From Allochromatium vinosum DSM 180 (GTDB taxonomy: Bacteria > Pseudomonadota > Gammaproteobacteria > Chromatiales > Chromatiaceae), in the NCBI RefSeq assembly GCF_000025485.1, contig NC_013851.1, positions 115,001 to 179,000 on the forward strand: a DNA stretch of 64,000 bases, written 5' to 3'. The notes under the pieces were generated by a model. That model saw only the letters and a program-made list of their open reading frames with translations. It was not told where the DNA came from and did not search any database. The position numbers and the translations under genes were made by a program. Positions within the stretch are counted from its first letter, which is position 1; every line of letters begins with the position of its first letter. Shown piece by piece: positions 50,338 through 58,926 of the stretch.

Positions 50338-51420
50338 GTGAGCACTGATCTGACACAGGAACTCCAGGAGCGCGTGCGCGCGGCCCTGGCCGACGCGACG
50401 CCGCTCAGACTGCTGGGGAACGATACCAAGTCGTTCATCGGCCGCGCGGGTGGGGGTGAGCCGCTCGGGTTGTCCGGGCACACGGGGCTCATCAGCTATC
50501 AGCCGACGGAACTGGTCGTCACCGCCCGTTGCGGGACGACGCTCGCCGAGCTGAAGGCCGCCCTGGCCGAGCAGGGCCAGATGCTGCCCTTCGAGCCGCC
50601 CCATTTCGCCGGTCCGGACGGGCAGGGCGCCACCCTGGGCGGAACCATCGCCTGTGGTCTCTCAGGGCCGGCGCGGCCCTATTGGGGCGCGGCACGCGAT
50701 CTGGTGCTCGGGGCGCGGGTGCTCACCGGGCGTGGCGAGGTACTGCGGTTCGGCGGCGAAGTGATGAAGAACGTCGCCGGCTATGATGTCTCACGGCTCA
50801 TGGTCGGCGCACTCGGGACGCTCGGGATTCTGCTGGACGTCAGTCTCAAGGTGCTGCCGATCCCGGCGGCGACCCGCACGCGGGCGCTGAGCTGCAACGA
50901 GGGCGAGGCGCTGGAGCGGATGACGCGCTGGGGTGCTCGGCCCTGGCCGTTGAGCGCGACCTGCTTCGACGGCGAACGGCTCTGGGTGCGCCTGTCCGGT
51001 ACGGCTCAGGGGGTCGCTGAGGCCGCCGAGCAGATCGGCGGCGAGCCGGTCGCGGACGACGAGGCGGAAGTGTTCTGGCAGCGGTTGCGTGAGCAGGAGT
51101 TCGCCTTTTTCAGCCAGGGCGAATCCCCGCTCTGGCGTCTGTCGCTGCCCCAGGGCGCGCCGGCCGTGCGTTTGGAGGGGGCGCAGTGGATCGAATGGAG
51201 CGGTTCTCAGCGCTGGCTCCGGAGCGAGGCGTCGGAGTCGACCATCCGCGCCGAGGCCGAGCGGCTCGGCGGACAGGCTACGTGCTTTCGCGGCGGGGAT
51301 CGCACCGGCGAGGTCTTCCATCCACTGCCCGAACCGCTGATGCAGTTGCATCGACGGGTCAAGTCCGCCTTCGATCCGCATGGCCTGCTCAATCCGGGCC
51401 GTCTCTACGCCAATCTTTGA
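50338..51420 (+). CDS. glcE: Glycolate oxidase FAD-binding subunit GlcE
   Basis: 360 residues, FAD-binding type 4 fold but shorter than GlcD. Visible are QPTELVVTARCGTTLAELKAAL, GATLGGTIACGLSGPARPYWGAARDLVLG and GEVMKNVAGYDVSRLMVGALGTLGIL. The start is GTG with GAGGAA upstream. glcF follows 17 bases later; glcD is about 39 kb away on the other strand. Confidence 0.93.
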   Translation: MSTDLTQELQERVRAALADATPLRLLGNDTKSFIGRAGGGEPLGLSGHTGLISYQPTELVVTARCGTTLAELKAALAEQGQMLPFEPPHFAGPDGQGATLGGTIACGLSGPARPYWGAARDLVLGARVLTGRGEVLRFGGEVMKNVAGYDVSRLMVGALGTLGILLDVSLKVLPIPAATRTRALSCNEGEALERMTRWGARPWPLSATCFDGERLWVRLSGTAQGVAEAAEQIGGEPVADDEAEVFWQRLREQEFAFFSQGESPLWRLSLPQGAPAVRLEGAQWIEWSGSQRWLRSEASESTIRAEAERLGGQATCFRGGDRTGEVFHPLPEPLMQLHRRVKSAFDPHGLLNPGRLYANL

Positions 51421-51437
51421 GCCACGAGAGGTCCGGC

Positions 51438-52664
51438 GTGCAAACCGAGATCCTGCCCGAATTCCTGCGTACCCCCGAGGGCCGGGAGGCCGATGCCATC
51501 CTGCGGGCCTGTGTCCACTGCGGGTTCTGTACCGCCACCTGTCCGACCTACCAACTGCTCGGCGACGAACTCGACGGTCCGCGCGGGCGGATCTATCAGA
51601 TCAAGCTGGTACTGGAGGGGCAGACGCCGACGCGCGTCACCCAGACCCATCTCGACCGCTGTCTGACCTGTCGCGCCTGCGAGACCACCTGCCCCTCGGG
51701 CGTGCGCTATGCGCGTCTGGTCGACATCGGGCGTCACATTGTCGAGGCTCGGGTCGATCGGCTCTGGAGCCAGCGATGGTTGCGGCGGCTACTGGTTGCG
51801 GTCGTGCCGTACCCACGGCGTCTGGCACCCCTGGTCCGGCTGGGACGTCTCCTGCGGCCGTTGCTCCCGGCGACCCTGCGCGCCAAGGTGCCACAGTACC
51901 AGCCGGCCGGTCATTGGCCGAAGCCCGCCGGTCGGCGCCGGATGCTGGCGCTCGCCGGCTGCGTGCAGTCGGTGGCCATGCCCCGCACCAATGCCGCCGC
52001 CGCGCGTCTGCTGGCGTGTCTCGGGATCGATCTGGTCGAGGTGGCCGAGGCGGGGTGCTGTGGTGCGGTCGCCTATCATCTCGACGACCGTGAGGCCGGA
52101 CTGGCGGCCATGCGGCGCAACATCGATGCCTGGTGGCCCGAGATTGAATCGGGCGCCGAAGCGATCCTGGTCAATGCCAGCGGCTGTGGGGCCATGGTCA
52201 AGGAGTACGGAGACTTGCTGGCGCACGACCCGAACTATGCCGAGCGGGCGGCGCGGATCGCGGCCCTGGCGCGCGATCCGGTCGAGGTGCTGGGTGCGGA
52301 GGATCTCGCGGCGCTCGGGACGCCGGGCGCGGGGCGTCGTGTCGCGTTCCACGCGCCATGCAGTCTTCAGCATGGTCAGCAGCTCAAGCGGGTGGTCGAA
52401 CCCATTCTGGAGCGCCTCGGTTTCGTGGTCACGGCGGTTCCGGACGCCCATCTCTGCTGCGGCTCGGCCGGAACCTATTCGATTACTCAGCCTGAACTCT
52501 CGACTCGATTGCGTGATAACAAGGTCGCGGCACTCGAATCGGATGCCCCCGGGATCATCGCTACGGCCAACATCGGCTGTCAGCTCCATCTGGCCGGCGG
52601 GGCGCGAATGCCCGTCGTGCATTGGCTCGAATTGCTGGACGAGGCGGCGGCGAGCCGAACCTGA
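51438..52664 (+). CDS. glcF: Glycolate oxidase iron-sulfur subunit GlcF
   Basis: 408 residues. Two [4Fe-4S] motifs, CVHCGFCTATCP and CLTCRACETTCP, are followed by two CCG-type cysteine-rich (DUF224) repeats (GCCGAVAYH and CCGSAGTYS). GlcF passes electrons from the flavin subunits to the respiratory chain. The start is GTG at 51438. In an autotroph this complex would recover glycolate made by RubisCO oxygenation, but no RubisCO gene is in view. Confidence 0.94.
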   Translation: MQTEILPEFLRTPEGREADAILRACVHCGFCTATCPTYQLLGDELDGPRGRIYQIKLVLEGQTPTRVTQTHLDRCLTCRACETTCPSGVRYARLVDIGRHIVEARVDRLWSQRWLRRLLVAVVPYPRRLAPLVRLGRLLRPLLPATLRAKVPQYQPAGHWPKPAGRRRMLALAGCVQSVAMPRTNAAAARLLACLGIDLVEVAEAGCCGAVAYHLDDREAGLAAMRRNIDAWWPEIESGAEAILVNASGCGAMVKEYGDLLAHDPNYAERAARIAALARDPVEVLGAEDLAALGTPGAGRRVAFHAPCSLQHGQQLKRVVEPILERLGFVVTAVPDAHLCCGSAGTYSITQPELSTRLRDNKVAALESDAPGIIATANIGCQLHLAGGARMPVVHWLELLDEAAASRT

Positions 52665-52666
52665 TT

Positions 52667-52696
52667 CAGGTACCCGCCGCGCAAGACGGGCACCTG
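52667..52696. terminator. Shared terminator hairpin between convergent genes
   Basis: CAGGTACCCG and CGGGCACCTG pair at nine of ten positions around a 10-base loop. It sits in the 39-base gap between the stop of glcF (plus) and the stop of the Cys-rich gene (minus). No clear T-run is present. Confidence 0.55.
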
Positions 52697-52703
52697 GATC
52701 GAA

Positions 52704-53051
52704 TCAGTTGCTCGCCGTCTCGGCCGGAGTGTCCGGTGTCGCCGTTTCGGGCTTGGGTTCTGCCTTGACCGTCTCAGGTTTGGCCTCTGCGGTCACAGTC
52801 TCGGCTTTGGCCTGAATTTCAGCCGCGTCTTTCTGGCGTGGCTTGGACAGACGGCAGTGGCTCGATACCTGGATGCCGTCCTTGCGGGTATAGCCATCCA
52901 TCCAGCGGCAGTTCTCATGGGTCATGCAGGCGTCCTGTGCCAGTCCCTTGCATTCGGAGGCGCCCATGGCCGGTTGCCAGGTCAAGGCGAGCAGTGGAAG
53001 CGCAGCGGCCAGCAGGGTGGGGCGAGCGATCGCGGGCAGTGATGTGTGCAT
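52704..53051 (-). CDS. Small exported Cys-rich protein with repetitive tail
   Basis: 115 residues. A signal peptide (about 1-30, ending PAMGAS) precedes a compact four-cysteine segment (ECKGLAQDACMTHENC and a fourth Cys in SSHCRLSK), probably two disulfides. The C-terminal third is a low-complexity run of AKPET/AEPKPET-like repeats, likely disordered. GGGAG precedes the ATG at 53051. No family was recognised. The 283 bases upstream, before coaE, are AT-rich and otherwise featureless. Confidence 0.7.
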   Translation of the reverse strand: MHTSLPAIARPTLLAAALPLLALTWQPAMGASECKGLAQDACMTHENCRWMDGYTRKDGIQVSSHCRLSKPRQKDAAEIQAKAETVTAEAKPETVKAEPKPETATPDTPAETASN

Positions 53052-53334
53052 CGTTGAGTCTCCCTTCGAATCGTGGTCTTTGCCTTGCCGGAACGGTCTT
53101 GGCTGAAGCTCGTTTCGTGATTGATGCGGTTCAGGAGTGAATGCTTGATTCGCCAGTATCATTGGCGATTTGCCAGGTGAGTCGAAACAGACTGTGCGGC
53201 AAGCGCGACTGGCGTCATAGCTAATCGTGTATGGCGCCAATCGATTTATACAACAATTTTACACGTCGAGCAAGTCTTTTGGGTCGAAAAGCACGAATAG
53301 CATCCAATTTTGATGGCGATGCGTGTATATGAAA

Positions 53335-53946
53335 CTATCGTCTGGCAGCGATCCGGGTGTAGATCGCGTGCAGTTCCTGGAGACGGGGTTCCAGATCCAC
53401 GCACGTGCCGCTGTTGTCGATGAGATCGTCGGCTCGGGTGTTGCGCTCCCGGCGCGGGATCTGACTGTCGATGATGCGTCGTACCTCGCTCTCGGACAGG
53501 CCACTGCGCTGCATGACGCGCGCGATCTGAACTGCTTCAGGCACGTCGACCACCAGCACACGATCGGCGTGGCGATCCTGCCCGGTCTCGAACAGCAGCG
53601 GGATCACCAGTACGGCATAGTCGGTCTCGAGCGCCGCGAGGCGTTCGAGCATGGCCGCTTCGATGAGCGGGTGAAGGATGGATTCGAGCCGCGCGCGCGC
53701 GGTCGGGTCGCTGAAGACGATCCGGCGCAGCCGCGCTCGATCGAGCGTGCCGTCGGCGAGTCGGATGTCCGGCCCAAAGGCGGCCGTGATGGGTTCCAGT
53801 GCCGCGCCGTCGTGCGCCGTCAGCGCCCGTGAGATCTCATCGGTGTCGATGACCCCGGCGCCCAGCTCGGCGAGCCGGTCGGCCACGGTGGTTTTGCCGC
53901 TGCCGATGCCGCCGGTCAGGGCGACGACCAGACCCACAGCGCTCAC
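53335..53946 (-). CDS. coaE: Dephospho-CoA kinase CoaE
   Basis: 203 residues. The P-loop is ALTGGIGSGKTTVADRL at the N-terminus, followed by VIDTDEISRAL and VLVVDVPEAVQIAR. It catalyses the last step of coenzyme A synthesis. The GTG start overlaps the pilD stop (GTGA), so it is coupled to the pilus genes, a common gammaproteobacterial arrangement. Confidence 0.95.
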   Translation of the reverse strand: MSAVGLVVALTGGIGSGKTTVADRLAELGAGVIDTDEISRALTAHDGAALEPITAAFGPDIRLADGTLDRARLRRIVFSDPTARARLESILHPLIEAAMLERLAALETDYAVLVIPLLFETGQDRHADRVLVVDVPEAVQIARVMQRSGLSESEVRRIIDSQIPRRERNTRADDLIDNSGTCVDLEPRLQELHAIYTRIAARR

Positions 53947-54833
53947 GCCAGTCCGCTCAGACGCAGATAGGCGCCATTGATCGCCTCGCCCCAGATCAGA
54001 CTGATCCAGCCGGCGGCGGCCAGATAGGGACCGAAAGGCAGCGGCTTGCCCGACTCGTGCCGGCCGCTCAGGATCAACCCAACCCCGACCAGCGCGCCGA
54101 CCAGCGCCGAGAGCAGGATGATCTGCGGCAGCGCCGGCCAGCCGAGCCAGGCGCCGAACAGTGCCAGCAGCTTGAAGTCACCATAGCCCATGCCCTCCTT
54201 GCCCGTGGCGAGCCGGAAGAGCTGAAACACCGTCCACAGACTCAGATAGCCGGCGACGGCGCCGATGATGGCGCTCTGGCTGTCGGTGAAGAGCCCGAAC
54301 AGACTCAGGAACAGTCCCAGCCACAGGACGGGCAGGGTGAGGCTGTCGGGCAGGAGCTGGGTATCGAGGTCGATGACGGCGAGCGCGATCAGCGACCAGG
54401 TGAGCAGCAGGGCCGCCGCCGCCTGCCAGGTCGGGCCGAACTGAATCACCACGATCAGGGTCAGGAGCGCCGTGAGTGCCTCGACGAGCGGATAGCGCAG
54501 GCTGATCCGTGTCTTGCACTTCGAGCAGCGCCCGCGCAGCCACACATAACTCAGGATGGGGATGTTCTCGTGGACGCGGAGGCGATGCCCGCAGCTCGGG
54601 CAGGTCGAGGCGGGTTTCGACAGACTGAGCGGCGGCTCATCGGTCTCCGGCGCCGTCCCGTCCGGACTCAGGAGTTCGGCGCAATCGCGTCGCCAGCCGG
54701 CCTCCATCATGCGCGGCAGACGCAGGATGACGACGTTGAGGAAGCTGCCGAAGATGAGTCCGAGCAGCACGGCGCTCGTATACAGCAGCCAGAGGTTCGT
54801 CTGGAGCAGTTCCAGCCAGGCGGGTGTTGACAT
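53943..54833 (-). CDS. pilD: Prepilin peptidase/N-methyltransferase PilD
   Basis: 296 residues with several transmembrane helices. A cytoplasmic zinc loop has CPSCGHRL and CSKCKTRIS. The catalytic aspartates are in AVIDLDTQLLPD and GMGYGDFKLLALFGAWLG. It cleaves and N-methylates type IV prepilins and type II secretion pseudopilins. The ATG at 54833 is chosen because the N-terminal helix starts there; the longer frame upstream is a shadow of pilC. Confidence 0.95.
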   Translation of the reverse strand: MSTPAWLELLQTNLWLLYTSAVLLGLIFGSFLNVVILRLPRMMEAGWRRDCAELLSPDGTAPETDEPPLSLSKPASTCPSCGHRLRVHENIPILSYVWLRGRCSKCKTRISLRYPLVEALTALLTLIVVIQFGPTWQAAAALLLTWSLIALAVIDLDTQLLPDSLTLPVLWLGLFLSLFGLFTDSQSAIIGAVAGYLSLWTVFQLFRLATGKEGMGYGDFKLLALFGAWLGWPALPQIILLSALVGALVGVGLILSGRHESGKPLPFGPYLAAAGWISLIWGEAINGAYLRLSGLA

Positions 54834-54859
54834 GGTGTTGGCAAGGCTCCTGATGCGAA

Positions 54860-56110
54860 CTAGACGACGGCGGCCAGCTTGAAGATCGGCAGATACATGG
54901 CCACCACCAGACTCCCGACCAGACCGCCGATGACGACCATGATCATGGGCTCCAGCAGACTGCTCAGACTGTCGACCGCGTTGTCGACCTGCTCCTCGTA
55001 GAAGTCGGCGACCTTGCCGAGCATGTCGTCGAGCGCGCCCGACTCCTCGCCGATCGCGGTCATCTGGATGACCATGTGCGGAAAGAGATTGCGCTGTCGC
55101 ATGGCCAGTTGCAGCGACTGACCCGTGGCGACCTCCTCGCGCATCTTCATCACCGCGTCCTGATAGACGACGTTGCCGGTCGCGCCCGAGACCGATTGCA
55201 ACGCCTCGACCAGGGGCACGCCGGCGGCGAACATGGTCGAGAGCGTGCGCGCGAAGCGGGCGATGGCCGCCTTGTTCAGGATGGCGCCGATGATCGGGAT
55301 CTTCAGGCTGGCGCGGTCGACGATCTCGCGAAAGGCACGCGAACGCTTGAAGACATAGGCGATGGTATAGACGAGTGCGCCCAGGCCGCCGAAGAAGGCC
55401 CACCACCATTCGCGGATCAGGTCCGAGAGTCCGATGACCATGAGCGTGAAGGCGGGCAGATCGGCACCGAAACTCGAGAACAGCTCCTTGAACTGCGGGA
55501 TGACGAACAGCAGGATGACCACGGTGACGATCACCGCCACCACGATGACGGCGGCCGGATAGAAGAGCGCCTTCTTGATCTTGCCCTTGATCGACTCGGT
55601 CTTCTCCTTGTAGGTCGCGATCTTGTCGAGCAGCACGTCGAGCACACCGGCCTGCTCGCCGGCCGCGACCAGACTGCACACCAGATCGTCGAAATGGAGC
55701 GGATGCTTGGCCATGGCGATCGACATGGCCGTGCCGCTCTCGATGTCCTGCTTGATCGCGAGGATGATGTCCTGCATCGCCGGGTTCTCGTGTCCGCGCC
55801 CGACGATGTCGAAGGCTTGCACCAGGGGCACACCGGCCGACATCATGGTGGCGAGCTGGCGGGTGAAGATGGAGAGATCCTGACCCGTGATTTTCTTCCT
55901 GCCGCCGCCGAACAGCGGCTTGGGCTTGGCCTTGACCCTGGTCGGGTTGACGCCCTGGCGACGCAGATCGGCGCGTACCGCATTGGTGTTGGCGGCGCGC
56001 GACTCACCCTTGACCCGCGCCCCGCGCCGGTCGGTGCCCTCCCAGGTGAAGACCTTGGCCTCCTCGGTTTTGGGCTTTGGCTTGGCCTTGGTCGTGGTGA
56101 CAAGTGCCAT
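54860..56110 (-). CDS. pilC: Type IV pilus platform protein PilC
   Basis: 416 residues: an N-terminal segment (FTWEGTDRRGARVKGE) and two GspF-type domains (about 85-210 and 290-410), each with a LATMMSAGVPL-like element, plus transmembrane helices near 225-250, 270 and the C-terminus. It anchors the assembly ATPases to the inner membrane. The ATG at 56110 has GGAG upstream; the frame extends to 56164, into pilB. pilA was not found in the window. Confidence 0.94.
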   Translation of the reverse strand: MALVTTTKAKPKPKTEEAKVFTWEGTDRRGARVKGESRAANTNAVRADLRRQGVNPTRVKAKPKPLFGGGRKKITGQDLSIFTRQLATMMSAGVPLVQAFDIVGRGHENPAMQDIILAIKQDIESGTAMSIAMAKHPLHFDDLVCSLVAAGEQAGVLDVLLDKIATYKEKTESIKGKIKKALFYPAAVIVVAVIVTVVILLFVIPQFKELFSSFGADLPAFTLMVIGLSDLIREWWWAFFGGLGALVYTIAYVFKRSRAFREIVDRASLKIPIIGAILNKAAIARFARTLSTMFAAGVPLVEALQSVSGATGNVVYQDAVMKMREEVATGQSLQLAMRQRNLFPHMVIQMTAIGEESGALDDMLGKVADFYEEQVDNAVDSLSSLLEPMIMVVIGGLVGSLVVAMYLPIFKLAAVV

Positions 56111-56132
56111 GATGATGCGCTCCGTGAGAGGG

Positions 56133-57848
56133 TCAGTCCGTCGTGACCCGATTGACTTCTTCAAGACTGGTGACGCCGGCCTTGACCTTGCGCAGCCCGG
56201 AGGCGCGCAGGTCAGCGATCCCCTCGCGTCGGGCCTGTTCGGCCAGTTGCATGGCGTTTCCGCCCTCCAGGATCAGACGCGAGGTTTCCTCCGAGATCGG
56301 CATCACCTGAAAGATACCGACACGTCCGCGATAGCCCTTGTTGCACTTGTCGCACCCGACCGGACCATAGATGGTCAGCCCCGCGTCGATCTCCTGCTCG
56401 GTGAAGCCCTCGTCCAGCAGGGCCGCGCGCGGCAGATTCACCTTTTCGCGGCAGTGCATGCACAGCCGGCGCGCCAGACGCTGAGCCATGATCAGCAGCA
56501 CCGAGGAGGCGATGTTGAATGGCGGTACGCCCATGTTGGCCAGACGGGTCAGGGTCTGGGGCGCGTCGTTGGTGTGCAGGGTCGAGAGCACCAGGTGTCC
56601 GGTCTGGGCGGCCTTGACCGCGATCTCGGCCGTCTCCAGGTCGCGGATCTCACCGACCATGATGATGTCCGGATCCTGACGCAGAAAGGCACGCAGCGCG
56701 GCGGCGAAGGTCAGACCGCTCTTGGGATTGAGGTTGACCTGATTGATGCCGGGCACCTGGATCTCGACCGGATCCTCGACGGTGGAGATGTTGATCTCCG
56801 GGTCGTTGAGGATGTTGAGCGCGGTGTAGAGCGAGACCGTCTTGCCCGAGCCGGTCGGTCCTGTCACCAGGATCATGCCGTAGGGTTTCTTGATGGCCTT
56901 GAGAAAGTTGTTGCGCTGTTCGGGTTCGAAGCCGAGCGCGTCGATGCCGACCTGGGCCGAGCTGGAGTCCAGGATACGCAGCACGATCTTTTCGCCATAG
57001 ATGGTCGGCAGCGTATTGACGCGAAAATCGATGTCGCGATTGCGGCTGAGCTTGAGCTTGATGCGTCCGTCCTGGGGCACGCGCCGCTCGGCGATGTTCA
57101 TGCGCGACATGACCTTCAGGCGCGAGGTTAGCCGATTGGCGATATTGAGTGGCGGGTTGGCGACCTCGCGCAGCAGACCGTCCTGACGGAAGCGAATACG
57201 GAAGAACTTCTCGAACGGCTCGAAATGGATGTCCGAAGCGCCGGCGGTGATGGCATCGACCAGGATCTTGTTGACATAGCGCACGACCGGCGCTTCGTCG
57301 ATGGTGGCGTCCAGATTCTCGGTATCGTCCTCCTCGCCACCCTCGATTTCGAGCTTTTCCAGATCCGCGTCGGCGAACTCGCTGATGGTGCTGGTGTCCT
57401 GGGCCTGGATCGTCTTCTGGATGGCCGCGCCGAGCTTGCTGTCCTCGACCAGGATCGGGTCTGTGGCCAGTCCGGTGTGGAACCGGATCTCCTCGAGTGC
57501 CTGATCGCTGGTCGGGTCCGAGAGCGCCAGGAACAGCCGGTTGCCGCGGCGCAGCAGCGGCAGCGCGCGATGCTTGCTGATCAGCCGCTCATCGACGAGG
57601 TTGGGCGGCAGATTCGAGACATCGAAGGACTCCAGGTCGAGCAGGGGGACGCCGAATTCCTGCGCGGCCACGATGGCGATGCGGCGGCTGTCGAGGATCT
57701 TCTCTTCGACCAGATGCTGCACGAAGGTCCGCCCCTTGGAGCGTGCCTCCTGATAGGCCGCCTGCATCTGGGACTCGGAGATGAGCTGGTCCTTGACCAG
57801 TCGCCAGGCCAGTCCGGAGGGTTTGAGCATGGCTTGATCCTTCGACAT
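56133..57848 (-). CDS. pilB: Type IV pilus assembly ATPase PilB
   Basis: 571 residues. N-terminal GspE_N domain (about 40-160), then the secretion ATPase core: Walker A GPTGSGKT, Asp box STVEDPVEI, Walker B VGEIRDLETAEIA and His box HLVLSTLHTNDA. A tetracysteine zinc site follows (CMHC and CDKC). It powers pilus extension. First gene of pilB-pilC-pilD-coaE, preceded by the NYN-domain gene. Confidence 0.96.
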   Translation of the reverse strand: MSKDQAMLKPSGLAWRLVKDQLISESQMQAAYQEARSKGRTFVQHLVEEKILDSRRIAIVAAQEFGVPLLDLESFDVSNLPPNLVDERLISKHRALPLLRRGNRLFLALSDPTSDQALEEIRFHTGLATDPILVEDSKLGAAIQKTIQAQDTSTISEFADADLEKLEIEGGEEDDTENLDATIDEAPVVRYVNKILVDAITAGASDIHFEPFEKFFRIRFRQDGLLREVANPPLNIANRLTSRLKVMSRMNIAERRVPQDGRIKLKLSRNRDIDFRVNTLPTIYGEKIVLRILDSSSAQVGIDALGFEPEQRNNFLKAIKKPYGMILVTGPTGSGKTVSLYTALNILNDPEINISTVEDPVEIQVPGINQVNLNPKSGLTFAAALRAFLRQDPDIIMVGEIRDLETAEIAVKAAQTGHLVLSTLHTNDAPQTLTRLANMGVPPFNIASSVLLIMAQRLARRLCMHCREKVNLPRAALLDEGFTEQEIDAGLTIYGPVGCDKCNKGYRGRVGIFQVMPISEETSRLILEGGNAMQLAEQARREGIADLRASGLRKVKAGVTSLEEVNRVTTD

Positions 57849-57874
57849 CGGCGGCTCCGTGTGGTGCGTGCCCG

Positions 57875-58708
57875 CTAACGGTTGACCGAGAACGCGAGCC
57901 TCACGTTGTTGGCGACCAACCCGTTGTCCTTCTGCTCGCTCTCGTTGACATAGAATTCCAGGACGGTTTCGCGGTTCATCAGCAGATCCTCCGTCACCTC
58001 GTCGGCGACCTCGTTGGCGTGACAGAAGACGCTGATATAGGGCGAGTCGGGCTCACGCGGGTCCGTGATCCAGAGATTGGGCGAGATCTGATTCATGACC
58101 CGCAAGAAGCCGTAGCCCTTGTCGGGGAACCATTTGGTACAGACCCCGCGCACGCAGGAACCGGGCTTGCCCCATTCGTTGCGCGGCTCATAGTGGACGG
58201 GCAGCAGGTCCGGGATGACGAAGCCCGAATAGAAGGCATCGACCCGCTGCTGGAGCAGACGCGAGACGTTCTTGAAGCCGATCAGCTCGACGCGGCAGCC
58301 GGTGTTCTGAAGCGCCTCGACGACTTGCAGGAAATCGCCGTCGCCCGTCACCAGCAGCACCTGATCGAGCCGGTTGGCCTGGAGCATGGCGTCGACGGCC
58401 ATGTCGAGATCGGCGTTGGCCTTGGTGGTGACGTTGCCGTTGTCGTCGGTATAGCGGCGCACGGTCTTGGCGGTGATCTTCCAGCCGAAGTCGCGCACCA
58501 TCTGCTGATAGGCATGGGCCTTCTTCTTGTATTCGTAATCCTCGCGTGCGCGCTCGGCATCGTAGGCCATGTAGGTGTTGAGACGTTGCAACACGCCGCC
58601 CTCACGTGCAGCGAAACGGCGCAGAATGTCGTAACGCATCTGATAGCCGCCGTTGTAGCGCACGTTCTCGGCGTCGACGAAGACTCCAACTCTAAAACTC
58701 GATGACAA
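57875..58708 (-). CDS. NYN-domain RNase-like protein fused to a cold-shock domain
   Basis: 277 residues. The N-terminal NYN/PIN-like domain (about 1-165) has acidic positions expected of a metal-dependent RNase: VFVDAENV, NADLDMAVDAM and VTGDGDFLQ. The C-terminal part (about 185-275) reads as an OB-fold cold-shock domain: RGVCTKWFPDKGYGFLRVM and ISVFCHANEV. Together this suggests an RNA-binding nuclease; the target is unknown. The start is TTG with AGAGG upstream; no ATG gives the conserved N-terminus. It lies between acs and pilB. Confidence 0.85.
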   Translation of the reverse strand: MSSSFRVGVFVDAENVRYNGGYQMRYDILRRFAAREGGVLQRLNTYMAYDAERAREDYEYKKKAHAYQQMVRDFGWKITAKTVRRYTDDNGNVTTKANADLDMAVDAMLQANRLDQVLLVTGDGDFLQVVEALQNTGCRVELIGFKNVSRLLQQRVDAFYSGFVIPDLLPVHYEPRNEWGKPGSCVRGVCTKWFPDKGYGFLRVMNQISPNLWITDPREPDSPYISVFCHANEVADEVTEDLLMNRETVLEFYVNESEQKDNGLVANNVRLAFSVNR

Positions 58709-58890
58709 AGTGAACCTCTGGAGATGAAGGGTTCAAACCGCGTCCAATGCTGAAAAAAACAGTGCCGTCCCGTGTCCCGGTCTCGTATCCGAGCCGAACG
58801 GCGGGCGAGACGCGGCTTGAAGCGTTTTATAAATCAATCAACTGGAATCCATTTTGGTCTTGCGACCCAATCCCTTCGAGACGATGAACG

Positions 58891-58911
58891 CGGCCCGGAC
58901 GAACCGGGCCG
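58891..58911 (-). terminator. Hairpin after acs
   Basis: Perfect 8-base GC stem CGGCCCGG/CCGGGCCG with a 5-base loop, 16 bases after the acs stop codon. The T-run is weak on the minus strand, so termination may be partial or Rho-assisted. Confidence 0.55.
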
Positions 58912-58926
58912 TGTGCGGCGCGCGTC

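Noticed and set aside
53943-55679. 578-codon frame ending as PilD
   Set aside because: The part before 54833 overlaps pilC in another frame and is Arg/Gly-rich noise; the prepilin peptidase begins at its first transmembrane helix.
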